Shown here: positions 8,634 to 17,200 of the stretch, in pieces
Numbering within the stretch: the stretch's first letter is position 1
Layout of the letters: the number at the start of each line of letters is the position of its first letter
Source of the DNA: Acidobacteriota bacterium
GTDB lineage: Bacteria; Acidobacteriota; Holophagae; Acanthopleuribacterales; Acanthopleuribacteraceae
Assembly (NCBI GenBank): GCA_020637335.1
Contig: JACJWC010000007.1
Coordinates: 184,737 to 248,736 of the forward strand
Direction: 5' to 3'
DNA length: 64,000 bases
The notes under the pieces: generated by a model
Told to the model about the DNA's origin: nothing
Databases searched by the model: none
The model's input: only the letters and a program-made list of their open reading frames with translations
Translations under genes and position numbers: made by a program

Positions 8634-9395
8634 TTACTTTTTGTTGCGCAGCGCTTCAATTTTGAGCTGGATGATGTCCTGGGGTGCCATTTTGACTCTT
8701 AATTTGTGGTTCTGATTGGCGATGGTCAGTTGCAGCCTGCGAACTTCGGCATTGAGGTGAGCAATCCGGCTTTCCATGTGAACGGTCATGCGGATATGCT
8801 CACGTTCGGACTTTTCCCATTCATCAAACTGGGTTTGGTAGGACTCGGCCATTTGGCGGAACATTTTGGTCTGGTCGCGAATGATGTCTTCGAGTTTCTC
8901 AACTTTTTGGTCAAGCGATATTTCCGATTGTTTGATGCGCACAATCATCTCGCTGAGATCTTCCACTTTGGCTTCCAATTGGCGGGCATAGGCACGCTTT
9001 TCGGCCAGGGCACGGACCAGTTGATGAACATCCTCTTCTCGATCGCTGACCCGCAATTCGGCTGCTTGTTCCGATACCCAGAAGTTGAGGTGCATGGGCA
9101 GGATCCGGTTTTTGAGCAAGTCCTGTAACCAATGGGCCTGCGGATAAGCAAAAACCAAGCATTCCGCCTGGTCTATCGGCGTGCTGAGTGGAAGAAGGCA
9201 CATATGGCCACTTCCCAGCTTATCCCAGCGAAAAAAGCGCACTTCACTGGGGTTACGAGCAACCAGATGAGAAACTGGCCCTAAATCTTCGGAACCGTCC
9301 GGAAATCGCGCCAAGATCTTCCCACTCTTTTGAAACGCAAAGCATGCATCAAATCCAAAGTCCTGGCAAAGCGACTGACACAATTCGGTTAGCAT
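8634..9395 (-). CDS. Coiled-coil protein with possible N-terminal sensor-like domain
   Basis: 253 residues, no recognised family. Residues 1-105 are compact and mixed alpha/beta; the repeated hydrophobic strands vaguely recall a GAF fold, but this is a guess. Residues about 115-245 are charged and heptad-like (EDLSEMIVRIKQ, KVEKLEDIIRDQ, SRIAHLNAEVRRLQ), a long coiled coil. No signal peptide or membrane segment, so cytoplasmic. GAGGG precedes the ATG. It sits between a small membrane protein and a 2OG oxygenase in a leftward run headed by a receiver domain, which suggests a scaffold or signalling adaptor. Confidence 0.7.
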   Translation of the reverse strand: MLTELCQSLCQDFGFDACFAFQKSGKILARFPDGSEDLGPVSHLVARNPSEVRFFRWDKLGSGHMCLLPLSTPIDQAECLVFAYPQAHWLQDLLKNRILPMHLNFWVSEQAAELRVSDREEDVHQLVRALAEKRAYARQLEAKVEDLSEMIVRIKQSEISLDQKVEKLEDIIRDQTKMFRQMAESYQTQFDEWEKSEREHIRMTVHMESRIAHLNAEVRRLQLTIANQNHKLRVKMAPQDIIQLKIEALRNKK

Positions 9396-9445
9396 AAAAC
9401 CCTCGCCTGCCTTTTCGGCAAGTGGCTTGTTTTCTTGAATGTGGC

Positions 9446-9655
9446 TCAGGAGGGATCGTCTTTGGAATTATCTGGACGATGGCGCAAGGTTGACATGATG
9501 GTGGTGGAAAGAGCAAAGGTTATGAACCCACCGGCAAATAGCCACAAGAACGTGTTTTTCGTCAAAAAACCAAGGGCGTAGAGTAAAAAGAGGCCAAAGG
9601 CAACAATCGCCCAGATGAAACTGATTCGGCGAATCCACTTTGCAAATTGGTTCAC
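9446..9655 (-). CDS. Small two-helix membrane protein
   Basis: 69 residues starting at GTG with GGGGGTG before it. Two hydrophobic segments, about residues 11-31 (ISFIWAIVAFGLFLLYALGF) and 37-55, are joined by a short loop, with a charged C-terminal tail ending RPDNSKDDPS. No known family. Spacing of about 50 bases to both neighbours suggests one transcript with the receiver gene upstream and the coiled-coil gene downstream. Confidence 0.65.
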   Translation of the reverse strand: MNQFAKWIRRISFIWAIVAFGLFLLYALGFLTKNTFLWLFAGGFITFALSTTIMSTLRHRPDNSKDDPS

Positions 9656-9709
9656 TTATCACCCCCACTGCAGATTGTAAACGGGTCAAACCAATCTGAA
9701 CAATTGGAA

Positions 9710-10096
9710 TCAGGCCGATGCGTTGACGCAGTCCTTGACCGTCTGGATGAGGGTCTGCATGCGAAACGGTTTTTGTACAAAACAGACAGGACCTTTTGAT
9801 GGGAACTGATCCATTGCTTCACTTTGCTGGTAACCGGACGAAACCACCACCCTGACTTCCGGGGCCACCGATTGAAGCTGCGCAAAGGTCGCCACGCCAT
9901 CCATATCCGGCATGGTCATGTCTAGAATTACCAAATCAACGTCAGGCGCATTTTGGCGAAACAGGTCAACGCCTTCGCGTCCACAACTGGCGGTCAAGAC
10001 TGAAAACCCTGAGAATTCTAGCATTTTCTTAGAAATATCCAGGACCGTGGGTTCATCGTCAATGATCAAAATCAGACAATTACCTTCAGCGTTCAC
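9710..10096 (-). CDS. Single-domain response regulator (CheY-like)
   Basis: 128 residues, a receiver domain and nothing else. Acidic pocket Asp13-Asp14, phosphoacceptor Asp59 in VILDMTMPDMDG, the conserved Ser/Thr position in VVSSGY and Lys109 in VQKPF are all present, so phosphorylation should work. The GTG start has GGAG a few bases before it. No kinase lies beside it; with no output domain it must act by protein contact, perhaps through the coiled-coil protein encoded downstream. Confidence 0.9.
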   Translation of the reverse strand: MNAEGNCLILIIDDEPTVLDISKKMLEFSGFSVLTASCGREGVDLFRQNAPDVDLVILDMTMPDMDGVATFAQLQSVAPEVRVVVSSGYQQSEAMDQFPSKGPVCFVQKPFRMQTLIQTVKDCVNASA

Positions 10097-10211
10097 ACTT
10101 GCTCCAAGCCATTATTCAACTCTTTATGGCTATCGTCACCTATCCAATTTTTCTAAAGCCCTTTCTGACCCTAGGCGGAGCAAAAAGGGCTTTAAATTGT
10201 AAAAAATGGAA

Positions 10212-10940
10212 TTAGGACGCCTTGCGGAAGAGCAGCACAAAGCGATCGGTTTTGCGCCGGATAGAGGGGTCAAACGCCGTCGTTTCATGTGTATCCGCAG
10301 GGTTTTTCAGCACATCGAGTTTCCCTTGGAATTTGAAGCCAAACGATTCAATGGCCTTTTGGGCAAAAGCTTCGTCAATGCGGTGCAACTTTTGCGCTGC
10401 TTCACTGCCTGATCCTGCGGTCGCAGCATGATCCACGACCAATAAAAAGCCACCGGGCTTGATGGATTTTTGTAATTGGTCCATAAACCCCTTGGGATCA
10501 ATGTCCCAGCCTGTGTCTTTGTAATAGAGATCATGAAAGCCGAGTACAAAAAAAACGCCGTCGAAAGAGGCCTCTGGCAATTCCAAATTATCGGTTTCGC
10601 GTTGCCAATCGACCACATTTTTGAGCCGACCATCCGCCAGTCGCGCGGCCAATTCCTTATCGACATAAGGGAGGTAGGCCTTATTGTTATGCAGATAGAT
10701 CTGTCCGTTCTCGCCGACAACAGCGGCCAAGAGTTCAGAGTAGTATCCGCCCCCACCCAAAATATCCAAAACCTTCATACCCGGCTGAACCTTAGCAAAA
10801 GCCATTACCTCGGCGGGTTTACTGGTCTCATCCCGAGTCAGATCCGCTTCGCTGCGACCCTTAGCCTGCAAAGCGCTTTGATAGATGTCATCCCCACCAA
10901 AAGCCAGCAGGGAAAGCAGTAAAAACAAATAAAGACGCAT
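10212..10940 (-). CDS. Exported class I SAM-dependent methyltransferase-like protein
   Basis: 242 residues. The first 16 (MRLYLFLLLSLLAFGG) look like a signal peptide, and a Rossmann-type methyltransferase follows: motif I VLDILGGGGYYSELLA, acidic region about 60 residues later, FDGVFFVLGFHDLYY and KPGGFLLVVDHAA (post-motif I/III). This matches predicted methyltransferases of the COG4798 type, several of which carry signal peptides. S-adenosylmethionine is not expected outside the cytoplasm, so the role is unclear. Stands alone; a GGAGG precedes the ATG. Confidence 0.8.
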   Translation of the reverse strand: MRLYLFLLLSLLAFGGDDIYQSALQAKGRSEADLTRDETSKPAEVMAFAKVQPGMKVLDILGGGGYYSELLAAVVGENGQIYLHNNKAYLPYVDKELAARLADGRLKNVVDWQRETDNLELPEASFDGVFFVLGFHDLYYKDTGWDIDPKGFMDQLQKSIKPGGFLLVVDHAATAGSGSEAAQKLHRIDEAFAQKAIESFGFKFQGKLDVLKNPADTHETTAFDPSIRRKTDRFVLLFRKAS

Positions 10941-11035
10941 GGTTTCCTCCTTAAGGGCTATCTTAGGAAACCATACGCCTTTTTCCTATGGGTCCAGCGC
11001 AGTATTTACAACAGGGAAACCCGGTTTCGACACTT

Positions 11036-11464
11036 TTAGCTTTTGGACTGCAGCGCATCCAATCCGTGGGCAATTTCACTTGACGGTTCTCGGCCACACG
11101 ATTGGATAGAAGATGCCAGAATTTCACCGCGGTTATCGGTGCGACAAATCAGGGTTTGTTTCATCCCGCGGTAGGAACCTTCGATCACCAACAACCAAGC
11201 ACCTGCTTCACTTTTCGATAAGACCAGTTCATAGATGCCCTGTTCAGCGTTGCGCACCTGAACCTGTAACGTTCTGGACTCGACCCGATCGCCTATTCGG
11301 CGCTGGGCCTTGGCCTGAATTGAGGCAGGCATCTGTGCTCCGCAGCCATAACTTCGAATCACCAAAGTGCGGAGCTGGTCAGGCGATGCGGTCGCCTGGA
11401 TCATGAATCCGCCAAAGGGAGATACAAGTAACCAACTGGCCAAGGGTAAAAAGACAAAGTTCAT
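11036..11464 (-). CDS. Secreted protein of unknown function
   Basis: 142 residues with an N-terminal signal peptide (MNFVFLPLASWLLVSPFGG) and a small beta-rich remainder, for example LVIRSYGCGAQMP, SRTLQVQVRNAEQGIYELVL and KQTLICRTD. Three cysteines. No family recognised. The ATG at 11464 has GGAGG five bases upstream and is preferred over a TTG four codons earlier. Lies alone, downstream of and in the same direction as the sigma/anti-sigma pair, from which it is separated by about 200 bases. Confidence 0.65.
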   Translation of the reverse strand: MNFVFLPLASWLLVSPFGGFMIQATASPDQLRTLVIRSYGCGAQMPASIQAKAQRRIGDRVESRTLQVQVRNAEQGIYELVLSKSEAGAWLLVIEGSYRGMKQTLICRTDNRGEILASSIQSCGREPSSEIAHGLDALQSKS

Positions 11465-11661
11465 ATCAACCTCCAAATTTTGGGAACTGAAGAGGTTGGA
11501 CGCCGCAAAAAATAATTTCTTCCCTCACCCGCAAAAATAGTCGCTATTGAGGCTGATTCGACCCGAGCCGAGGTGCTTTTTTGCACATGTAACCCCTCAA
11601 AACAAACCTTTAATCGGGCAGCAATTTATTGGGATATTAGGGTTCTGCTCGACTTCATTTC

Positions 11662-12657
11662 TTATTGCGATTGCCAGTCCCATTCCATTTGTGCCTGCCA
11701 CGCCTCCAACGTTTTAGGGTCAGCAGACAAAAGCGCGGAACGGGTGACCGGTTCAGGCATTGGGAACATGTCAATCATGAAATCCACCACCTGCTGACGG
11801 GCTTCCCCTTGGGTTCTTGCTATTAAATGCCAAAGGCTCATGCCATCCCGCGGCCGGGCCTTGGCCAGAACCTGATCCAAATCGGCTAGCCTTTGAGAAG
11901 CCTCCCAATTTGTAAGAGCAGCAACAAATTCGAATGGCGCATCCAGGTAAATCGGCACCTGAGGCCCTCTCGATTTGGATGCACGGCAGCGCGCATTGGC
12001 AGGCACTTCACTGGAAAAGTGCGGTCCTTGCATCGAAACACGCCCTACCCGAACGATCAACTCTGTCCATTCGGTATCGACCACCTGCAAATCGTAAACA
12101 CAACCCAAATCAACTGCCAAAACGGCTGGCGTTTGCACAAAGAAAAGGCGGGGTGGCGCCTCAATGACGGCCGTCAGCGAACCCGATTGGAGGTAAAAAT
12201 GCTGTTCCGGACCTCGAATATCCGCAAGCTGCAACACACTTTGGGGTCCCAAAGTTAACGAACCAAAAGCTTCGCGTTGGAGTTGAACCGGTTGGTCAGC
12301 GGTTCTCAGCCAGGTCCCCTTGGCAACGCGTTTTTGATCAGAAGACAGACGCCAAGAGTTGGCCTTGGGCCAAAACACCCAAAACAGCGCAATTAGGGTC
12401 AGAACCGTTATCAGGCCATAGCCGAATCTCAGTTTGGGTTTTGGCTGTTCCAGTCGCTTAGCCAGCACGGACCAATTGGGGCTGGGAACCTCAACAGGCG
12501 GCAGGGCGAGAGCAAGGTTGCGGCCTGCCCGATTCCATTCCAATTGGTTTTGACATTTGCGGCAGTGTTGGAGATGATCCAAAACGGAACTGCGCTTTTC
12601 CACATCCAATTCATCCGCCAAAAAAGCCTGTTGCGTTTGGGCATCCAAGTGTTTCAC
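11662..12657 (-). CDS. Anti-sigma factor with zinc-finger and FecR-like periplasmic domain
   Basis: 331 residues. The cytoplasmic N-terminus has HLQHCRKC, the His-x3-Cys-x2-Cys part of a zinc-binding anti-sigma domain; one membrane helix follows at about 77-96 (YGLITVLTLIALFWVFW); the outer part (about 110-230) resembles FecR, with GSLTLGPQSVLQL, SGSLTAVIEAPP and VRVGRVSMQ. The C-terminal 90 residues are helical and unassigned. The ATG overlaps the stop of the sigma gene by four bases, the classic arrangement of a sigma factor and its inhibitor. A divergent TonB-dependent receptor lies upstream. Confidence 0.85.
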   Translation of the reverse strand: MKHLDAQTQQAFLADELDVEKRSSVLDHLQHCRKCQNQLEWNRAGRNLALALPPVEVPSPNWSVLAKRLEQPKPKLRFGYGLITVLTLIALFWVFWPKANSWRLSSDQKRVAKGTWLRTADQPVQLQREAFGSLTLGPQSVLQLADIRGPEQHFYLQSGSLTAVIEAPPRLFFVQTPAVLAVDLGCVYDLQVVDTEWTELIVRVGRVSMQGPHFSSEVPANARCRASKSRGPQVPIYLDAPFEFVAALTNWEASQRLADLDQVLAKARPRDGMSLWHLIARTQGEARQQVVDFMIDMFPMPEPVTRSALLSADPKTLEAWQAQMEWDWQSQ

Positions 12658-13223
12658 AACGGCACCTCGCGTGCAGCGGTCTTCCTGGCATAAGCACGGG
12701 CCAAGGATTGGTGAGCACGGTGGAGCCGGGAAGCAACGGTTCCGGTCTGAATATCCAGTATCCGGCCGATTTCTTCGTAGGATCGATCCTCCACGTAGCG
12801 CAGAACCAGGATCGCCTGCAGTTTGGGCGAAAGTTCAGCCAATGCGAGTCGGACCTGACCGACCTGTTCCCGCCGTATTAGTTGGGTATCCGGCGCCTGC
12901 TCATCATTTTCGAACCACTCATGAATCCACTGGCCCAGTTCGGAAAAAGGCCGCAACCGACGTACATGGTCCATGGCCGTATTGACTGTAATGCGATAAA
13001 TCCAAGTGCTGAGCTGGGACTCCTGACGAAACTGCCCAATTTTCTTGAAGATTTTCAAAAAAACCTCCTGTTCCAAGTCAGCCAGCGATTGATCGCGCGG
13101 GCACAGGTAATAAAGCGTACGGGCAACCATCGGTTGGTAGGTTTCGTACAAGCAGCGAAACGCGTCAGAACAACCAGATTGTGCGGCCCGGAGTGTTTCG
13201 CTGCCGAGGGTGATCACATACAC
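12654..13223 (-). CDS. ECF-family RNA polymerase sigma factor
   Basis: 189 residues from the preferred GTG at 13223, which follows GGGGG by four bases; an open frame continues upstream but has no ribosome-binding site and would exceed the family length. Region 2 is LADLEQEVFLKIFKKIGQF and STWIYRITVNTAMDHVRR; region 4 is LSPKLQAILVLRYVEDRSYE followed by the HTH EIGRILDIQTGTVASRLHRA. Directs RNA polymerase to specific promoters when released from the anti-sigma factor encoded by the overlapping next gene. Target may include the divergent receptor at 13670. Confidence 0.9.
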   Translation of the reverse strand: MYVITLGSETLRAAQSGCSDAFRCLYETYQPMVARTLYYLCPRDQSLADLEQEVFLKIFKKIGQFRQESQLSTWIYRITVNTAMDHVRRLRPFSELGQWIHEWFENDEQAPDTQLIRREQVGQVRLALAELSPKLQAILVLRYVEDRSYEEIGRILDIQTGTVASRLHRAHQSLARAYARKTAAREVPL

Positions 13224-13669
13224 GGGTCCCCCTATCCATACAGGGCCTAGACGCAGGTGCAGAAAAATTCTTCCCTCCATCATAAAAAAAATTTGCGGAT
13301 AGGAAAGAAAAAAGGGGTCCATCTGCCGAGGACCCCTGCGAATAGGAACAAAACAATGCGGATCTTTTTGTTCGAACCCATTCAACCAAATTGAGACGAA
13401 CCGTACAGCTCAAGAACAGTGAACAAATATAAACCTGCAGTAAAGGGGAAAACCCTGCAGCGAGCGTACACAAGATAATCGCCCCGCTCAGCACCAATCT
13501 CACAAAAATGAATGAAAATTCAATTGATCCATATATCAAAAAATTCCGTCATATATGTGTGATGTTTTTTATTGCTATACGGTGTGGGGACCGCTAGCGT
13601 GGGGCGATAACCGATTCCCTTTTCAGCCTGACTGCCCTCAGTGGGGATCGTATTATTCAGGAGGAGTCC
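13224..13669. other. Divergent regulatory region between sigma gene and TonB receptor
   Basis: 446 bases, no convincing gene. Two copies of CCTGCAG flank an A/G-rich stretch near 13434-13461. An AT-rich part at 13520-13560 has TTGAT at 13524-13528 and ATCAA at 13535-13539 as an inverted pair, followed by CATATATG. This is a likely site for control of the sigma gene, the receptor, or both, but no promoter could be assigned with confidence. Confidence 0.4.
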
Positions 13670-16474
13670 TTGAAAAAGCTGCTGTCTTTCTTATCTGTTT
13701 TCCTGATGGGAAACTTATTGTTCGCACAACAAAAACACGGTGCCCTGATGGGCATCGTCACTTACCAAAACGAACCGCTGGTCGGTGTCGTTGCTACCTT
13801 AGAGGGGCCTAACCTGATTGGGAAAAGTTCCTCGGTCAGCAATGAAAAAGGCCGGTTCCGATTCAACCTGGTGCCACCCGGCGGCGACTACAAAGTCACC
13901 CTAACTTTGGCGGGTTTTCGCACTTTGGTGCGCGATCACCTCAGCGTAAACCTCGGCCAGGTCACAGAACTGGAACTAGAGATGAATACCGATTCGGTCT
14001 CGGAGGTTTTGGTTGTTTCGGGCGAATCGCCGCTAATTGATGCCACCACCAACCAAATCTCGCGCAATTTCTCAACCGAACTGATCGGTAAACTCACCAA
14101 TGACCGCCAAATGCAGATGGTCATGGCCATGACACCGGGTGCCATTGAAGACAATAATCCCAGCATGTTAGGCGGTGCTTCCACTGACAATTTGTATATG
14201 GTTGACGGCGCCGACAATACCGACCCCTTGACCAAGACCTGGAGTACGGCCCTCAATTTCGATGCGGTCGAAGAGGTGCAGGTCATAACCGGTGGGGTTT
14301 CAGCCGAGTATGGGCGGAACCAGGGCGCGGTGGTCAACTTGGCCACCAAATCGGGCGGCAATAGCTTTGCCGGAAACCTGCGTTTTATTGCCAGCGATAT
14401 CGACTGGAACTCGGAAGACGATGGAAAGCCGTTTGATGAGGCCACCAAATACACCACCGAATCGCGTTTTGCCGGCACCTTGGGCGGACCGATCATCAAA
14501 GATAAATTTTGGTTTTTCACCGCTTATGAAACGCGCGGCAAAGAAAAACAAACCTTTCACTACGCAACCCTGGAGGATTATCTAAGCCGGGATGCGGGCC
14601 GGCAAACCAGCCGAGTGCCCAAATACGAAGGTCATTATTTTAATGTAAAGCTGACCTATCAACCCACACCTGACCACACCATCCAAGCCAACTACAACGA
14701 AGATCCCATTGAATTCCCGCTGTATAACTATCTCAATTCCAGCAATTACGGCAATGGCGACAACATTACCCGCGAGCAAGGCGGCGACAACTTGCTGTTG
14801 GATTGGAACTGGATTATCACGCCCAACGTGATCACCAGTCTCAAGTACCAACGCAAAGATTCACCGCTCAATAACCGCGCCAATTATCACTCCACCGTAT
14901 TGGAACCGGTCCAGGAGTACAACGCTTCATTTGGGACGTTTTACACGGAGACGTCTGCCCCCACCTCGGATTATTATTCGGCTCGAGAATACGACAGTTA
15001 CAACTTCAGCTTGAACCTGTTTTTCGAGTCGGGCTGGGGCTTCCACGACATCAAAATGGGTGGCGAAGTGCGCGATGCCCAATACGGCAGTATCTCACCC
15101 GCCTGGGCCGGCGGTTTCCGGATGCGCTGGTTGGCCAGCAGCGGCATCGGTCGGATGCGCATATATGACGACCCGCGCTCATGGGTCCTGACAAATGAGG
15201 ACTACCAGGCCCTCTTTATCCAGGACACATGGTCGGTCAACGACAAATTGACCTTAACTCTCGGCCTGCGCAGCGACCACTTATCCCTGGCCAATGTGGA
15301 CAATGTGGAAGTCGTAAATCTCAAGTTTGGGGACACCTTAGCCCCGCGCTTGGGGTTTGCCTACAAAATTAATCAAGACAGCTTCCACGGCAGTTTTTCC
15401 CAGTATTACGATGCGATCGGTGATTGGATTGTGCGCAACAACGCGCCCAACCAACTCTATTACGCGGACGAATACCAACTCAACCTGCGCATGAGCGAGT
15501 TGGAAGCCATGGGCCTTGCACCTTGGATAAATCCCAATGACTGGCTCCAGATCAATCCTCAGGATCACCCGGATTTGTGGACCTACCGCACCCAATACAC
15601 CTTTGGATCGGACGGGACAGCCGATATTCTTGGAACCATTGATCCGGCATACATGCAGGAATACACACTAGGTTATGAGAAACAAATGGGCAGCCGTTAC
15701 GCTGTCGGCCTGAACTACTACAACCGTACATGGAAAAATGCTTACGAGGATGAAGACTTTGACCAGGATGGCCAATGGGCATTTCAAACCTACAAAGGCA
15801 CCTGGCGCAAGTACGAAGCCCTGATTCTGACCGCTCAGCGCCAATTCACGGGCACGGGACTTCAGTTCTTTACCTCGTATACCTACTCCAAAACACGCGG
15901 TATCAGTGCCAGTGATAACTCCACGGCCTACCTCGATTCACCCTACGATGTGTTCAACTGGTATGGGCGCACGTTGGATTACCCAACCCAAATCAAGTTT
16001 AACGGCTCCTACACGTTCGACTTTGGTCTGAATGTGGGCTTGAACTACCAATTCTTTAGCGGCAGTGTCTGGACACCCACCATTTCCGTTGAGAATCAAA
16101 TCCCAGGTGGGGTCAACGAAGGCGGAACCGCAACACCCCTGGCGGAAACGCGCGGCAGCCGACGCTTGCCCAACACCCAACGCACCGATCTACATGTGGA
16201 ATACGGTCTCAACCTGTTCAACGGTAAACTCAAACCGTCGATTTATGCCGACGTATTCAACTTGTTAAACCAACGTTATGCCATCAATGTGAATAGCGAT
16301 ATGGGCGATGGCCATTACGAATACGGACCCGGCAACGAACCCGGTACACAAGGCTACATCGATTACGTAACGACCCATGCGCCTGTACTCGACGACCCCA
16401 ATTCGCGTTTCGGCGAGTACACGCAATACACCTTCCCCAGGAGCTTCTTCCTGGGCATCAACCTTCAATTTTAG
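13670..16474 (+). CDS. TonB-dependent receptor with carboxypeptidase-regulatory-like domain (Oar-like)
   Basis: 934 residues. Signal peptide (MKKLLSFLSVFLMGNLLFAQ); residues about 20-105 form a carboxypeptidase-regulatory-like beta-sandwich (GIVTYQNEPLVGVVATLEG, VPPGGDYKVTLTLAGF); then a plug with MVDGADNTDP and GGVSAEYGRNQGAVVNLATK; then a long beta-barrel ending in phenylalanine (FFLGINLQF), the usual outer-membrane end. Such receptors import large or scarce substrates with TonB energy. It has no STN signalling domain. TTG start with AGGAGGAG before it. Divergent from the ECF sigma/anti-sigma pair; followed by a strong terminator, so it is a single-gene unit. Substrate unknown, perhaps peptides. 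Confidence 0.92.
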   Translation: MKKLLSFLSVFLMGNLLFAQQKHGALMGIVTYQNEPLVGVVATLEGPNLIGKSSSVSNEKGRFRFNLVPPGGDYKVTLTLAGFRTLVRDHLSVNLGQVTELELEMNTDSVSEVLVVSGESPLIDATTNQISRNFSTELIGKLTNDRQMQMVMAMTPGAIEDNNPSMLGGASTDNLYMVDGADNTDPLTKTWSTALNFDAVEEVQVITGGVSAEYGRNQGAVVNLATKSGGNSFAGNLRFIASDIDWNSEDDGKPFDEATKYTTESRFAGTLGGPIIKDKFWFFTAYETRGKEKQTFHYATLEDYLSRDAGRQTSRVPKYEGHYFNVKLTYQPTPDHTIQANYNEDPIEFPLYNYLNSSNYGNGDNITREQGGDNLLLDWNWIITPNVITSLKYQRKDSPLNNRANYHSTVLEPVQEYNASFGTFYTETSAPTSDYYSAREYDSYNFSLNLFFESGWGFHDIKMGGEVRDAQYGSISPAWAGGFRMRWLASSGIGRMRIYDDPRSWVLTNEDYQALFIQDTWSVNDKLTLTLGLRSDHLSLANVDNVEVVNLKFGDTLAPRLGFAYKINQDSFHGSFSQYYDAIGDWIVRNNAPNQLYYADEYQLNLRMSELEAMGLAPWINPNDWLQINPQDHPDLWTYRTQYTFGSDGTADILGTIDPAYMQEYTLGYEKQMGSRYAVGLNYYNRTWKNAYEDEDFDQDGQWAFQTYKGTWRKYEALILTAQRQFTGTGLQFFTSYTYSKTRGISASDNSTAYLDSPYDVFNWYGRTLDYPTQIKFNGSYTFDFGLNVGLNYQFFSGSVWTPTISVENQIPGGVNEGGTATPLAETRGSRRLPNTQRTDLHVEYGLNLFNGKLKPSIYADVFNLLNQRYAINVNSDMGDGHYEYGPGNEPGTQGYIDYVTTHAPVLDDPNSRFGEYTQYTFPRSFFLGINLQF

Positions 16475-16500
16475 ACATAAGACCCCGCATGGTCTTCTTC

Positions 16501-16533
16501 GGGTTGGACTTCCGGGTCCAACCCTTTTTTTTT
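16501..16533 (+). terminator. Intrinsic terminator after the first TonB receptor
   Basis: Nine-base arms GGGTTGGAC and GTCCAACCC with a six-base loop, followed by nine T. It lies 26 bases after the receptor stop codon and is a textbook rho-independent terminator. Confidence 0.93.
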
Positions 16534-16940
16534 ATTGCAATTTATCTGGGGCCATACGCTCTATTTTGATGGCAAAACCGACCGTCAGTGGCTCCCGAAA
16601 GATTATAAGTACGGGCCACCGTAAGAACCCAAAGCATTCAAAAAAAACAACTTACTCAGATCAAGGAAAAACCCCACCGAATCCAACGACTCTCCGTGTA
16701 ACCCATTTCGTGCATTTTGCAGTTCCATTTTATTAACCGCGAAAAACGCGAAGGGTCGCGCAATAAAGCTACCTGTCAAGTCCTGGTTTAAATTTCACAG
16801 TTTCGAAATCGGTTTTTCGCATGATCGGGTTGTTTTTCTGGGAGCGGAGATCGCCTGCTGGGACCTCCAGCCGGGGTCGGTTAGAAGGATAAATAGCGCC
16901 GAAGAATGAAGGGTCCATTTCACCTAGAAAGCCTCTGCTT

Positions 16941-17018
16941 CATTCGGCCTGAAAGGCCGGAACGTGGATAGCCCTGGCCAAGGTTCGCGGGCCTTGCGAG
17001 CCAACCGCAGGCCAGGGT
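16941..17018 (-). repeat. Nested-hairpin intergenic repeat, copy A (inverted)
   Basis: On the minus strand it reads CCCTGGCC ... GGCCAGGG (outer arms 17010-17017 and 16972-16979) with an inner near-perfect hairpin, then a linker with CCACGTT and a terminal CGGCC-TTTCA-GGCCG hairpin at 16945-16959. Linker and terminal hairpin match copy B at 17126-17200 almost base for base, in the opposite direction. Confidence 0.7.
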
Positions 17019-17125
17019 TAAGTCCAAAAAAAATCCGGGGAGCCCTGAAAGCGGCGCAACGCACCCAGGCGCCAACACTGTCAAGTTGCGCCCTTACAGG
17101 ACGCCTCCGAGTCCGATTGGATTGA

Positions 17126-17200
17126 AACCCAGGCCTGCGAACCTGCGCAGGCTCCGGTTCTTGACCTGGGCTGCCTACGTTTCGGCCCTTCAGGCCGACT
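17126..17200 (+). repeat. Nested-hairpin intergenic repeat, copy B
   Basis: Outer arms CCCAGG (17128-17133) and CCTGGG (17165-17170) enclose an inner stem GCCTGCG/CGCAGGC (17133-17139, 17146-17152); a linker CTGCCTACGTT and a terminal stem TCGGCC-CTTCA-GGCCGA (17182-17198) follow. It is the mirror-oriented partner of copy A. The architecture recalls dispersed CCCAGG/CCTGGG repeats known from planctomycetes and relatives. Confidence 0.7.

Noticed and set aside
10154..10194. Inverted repeat TAAAGCCCTTT / AAAGGGCTTTA between two leftward genes
   Set aside because: Large 19-base loop and no T-run on the strand where transcription would end, so not called a terminator.
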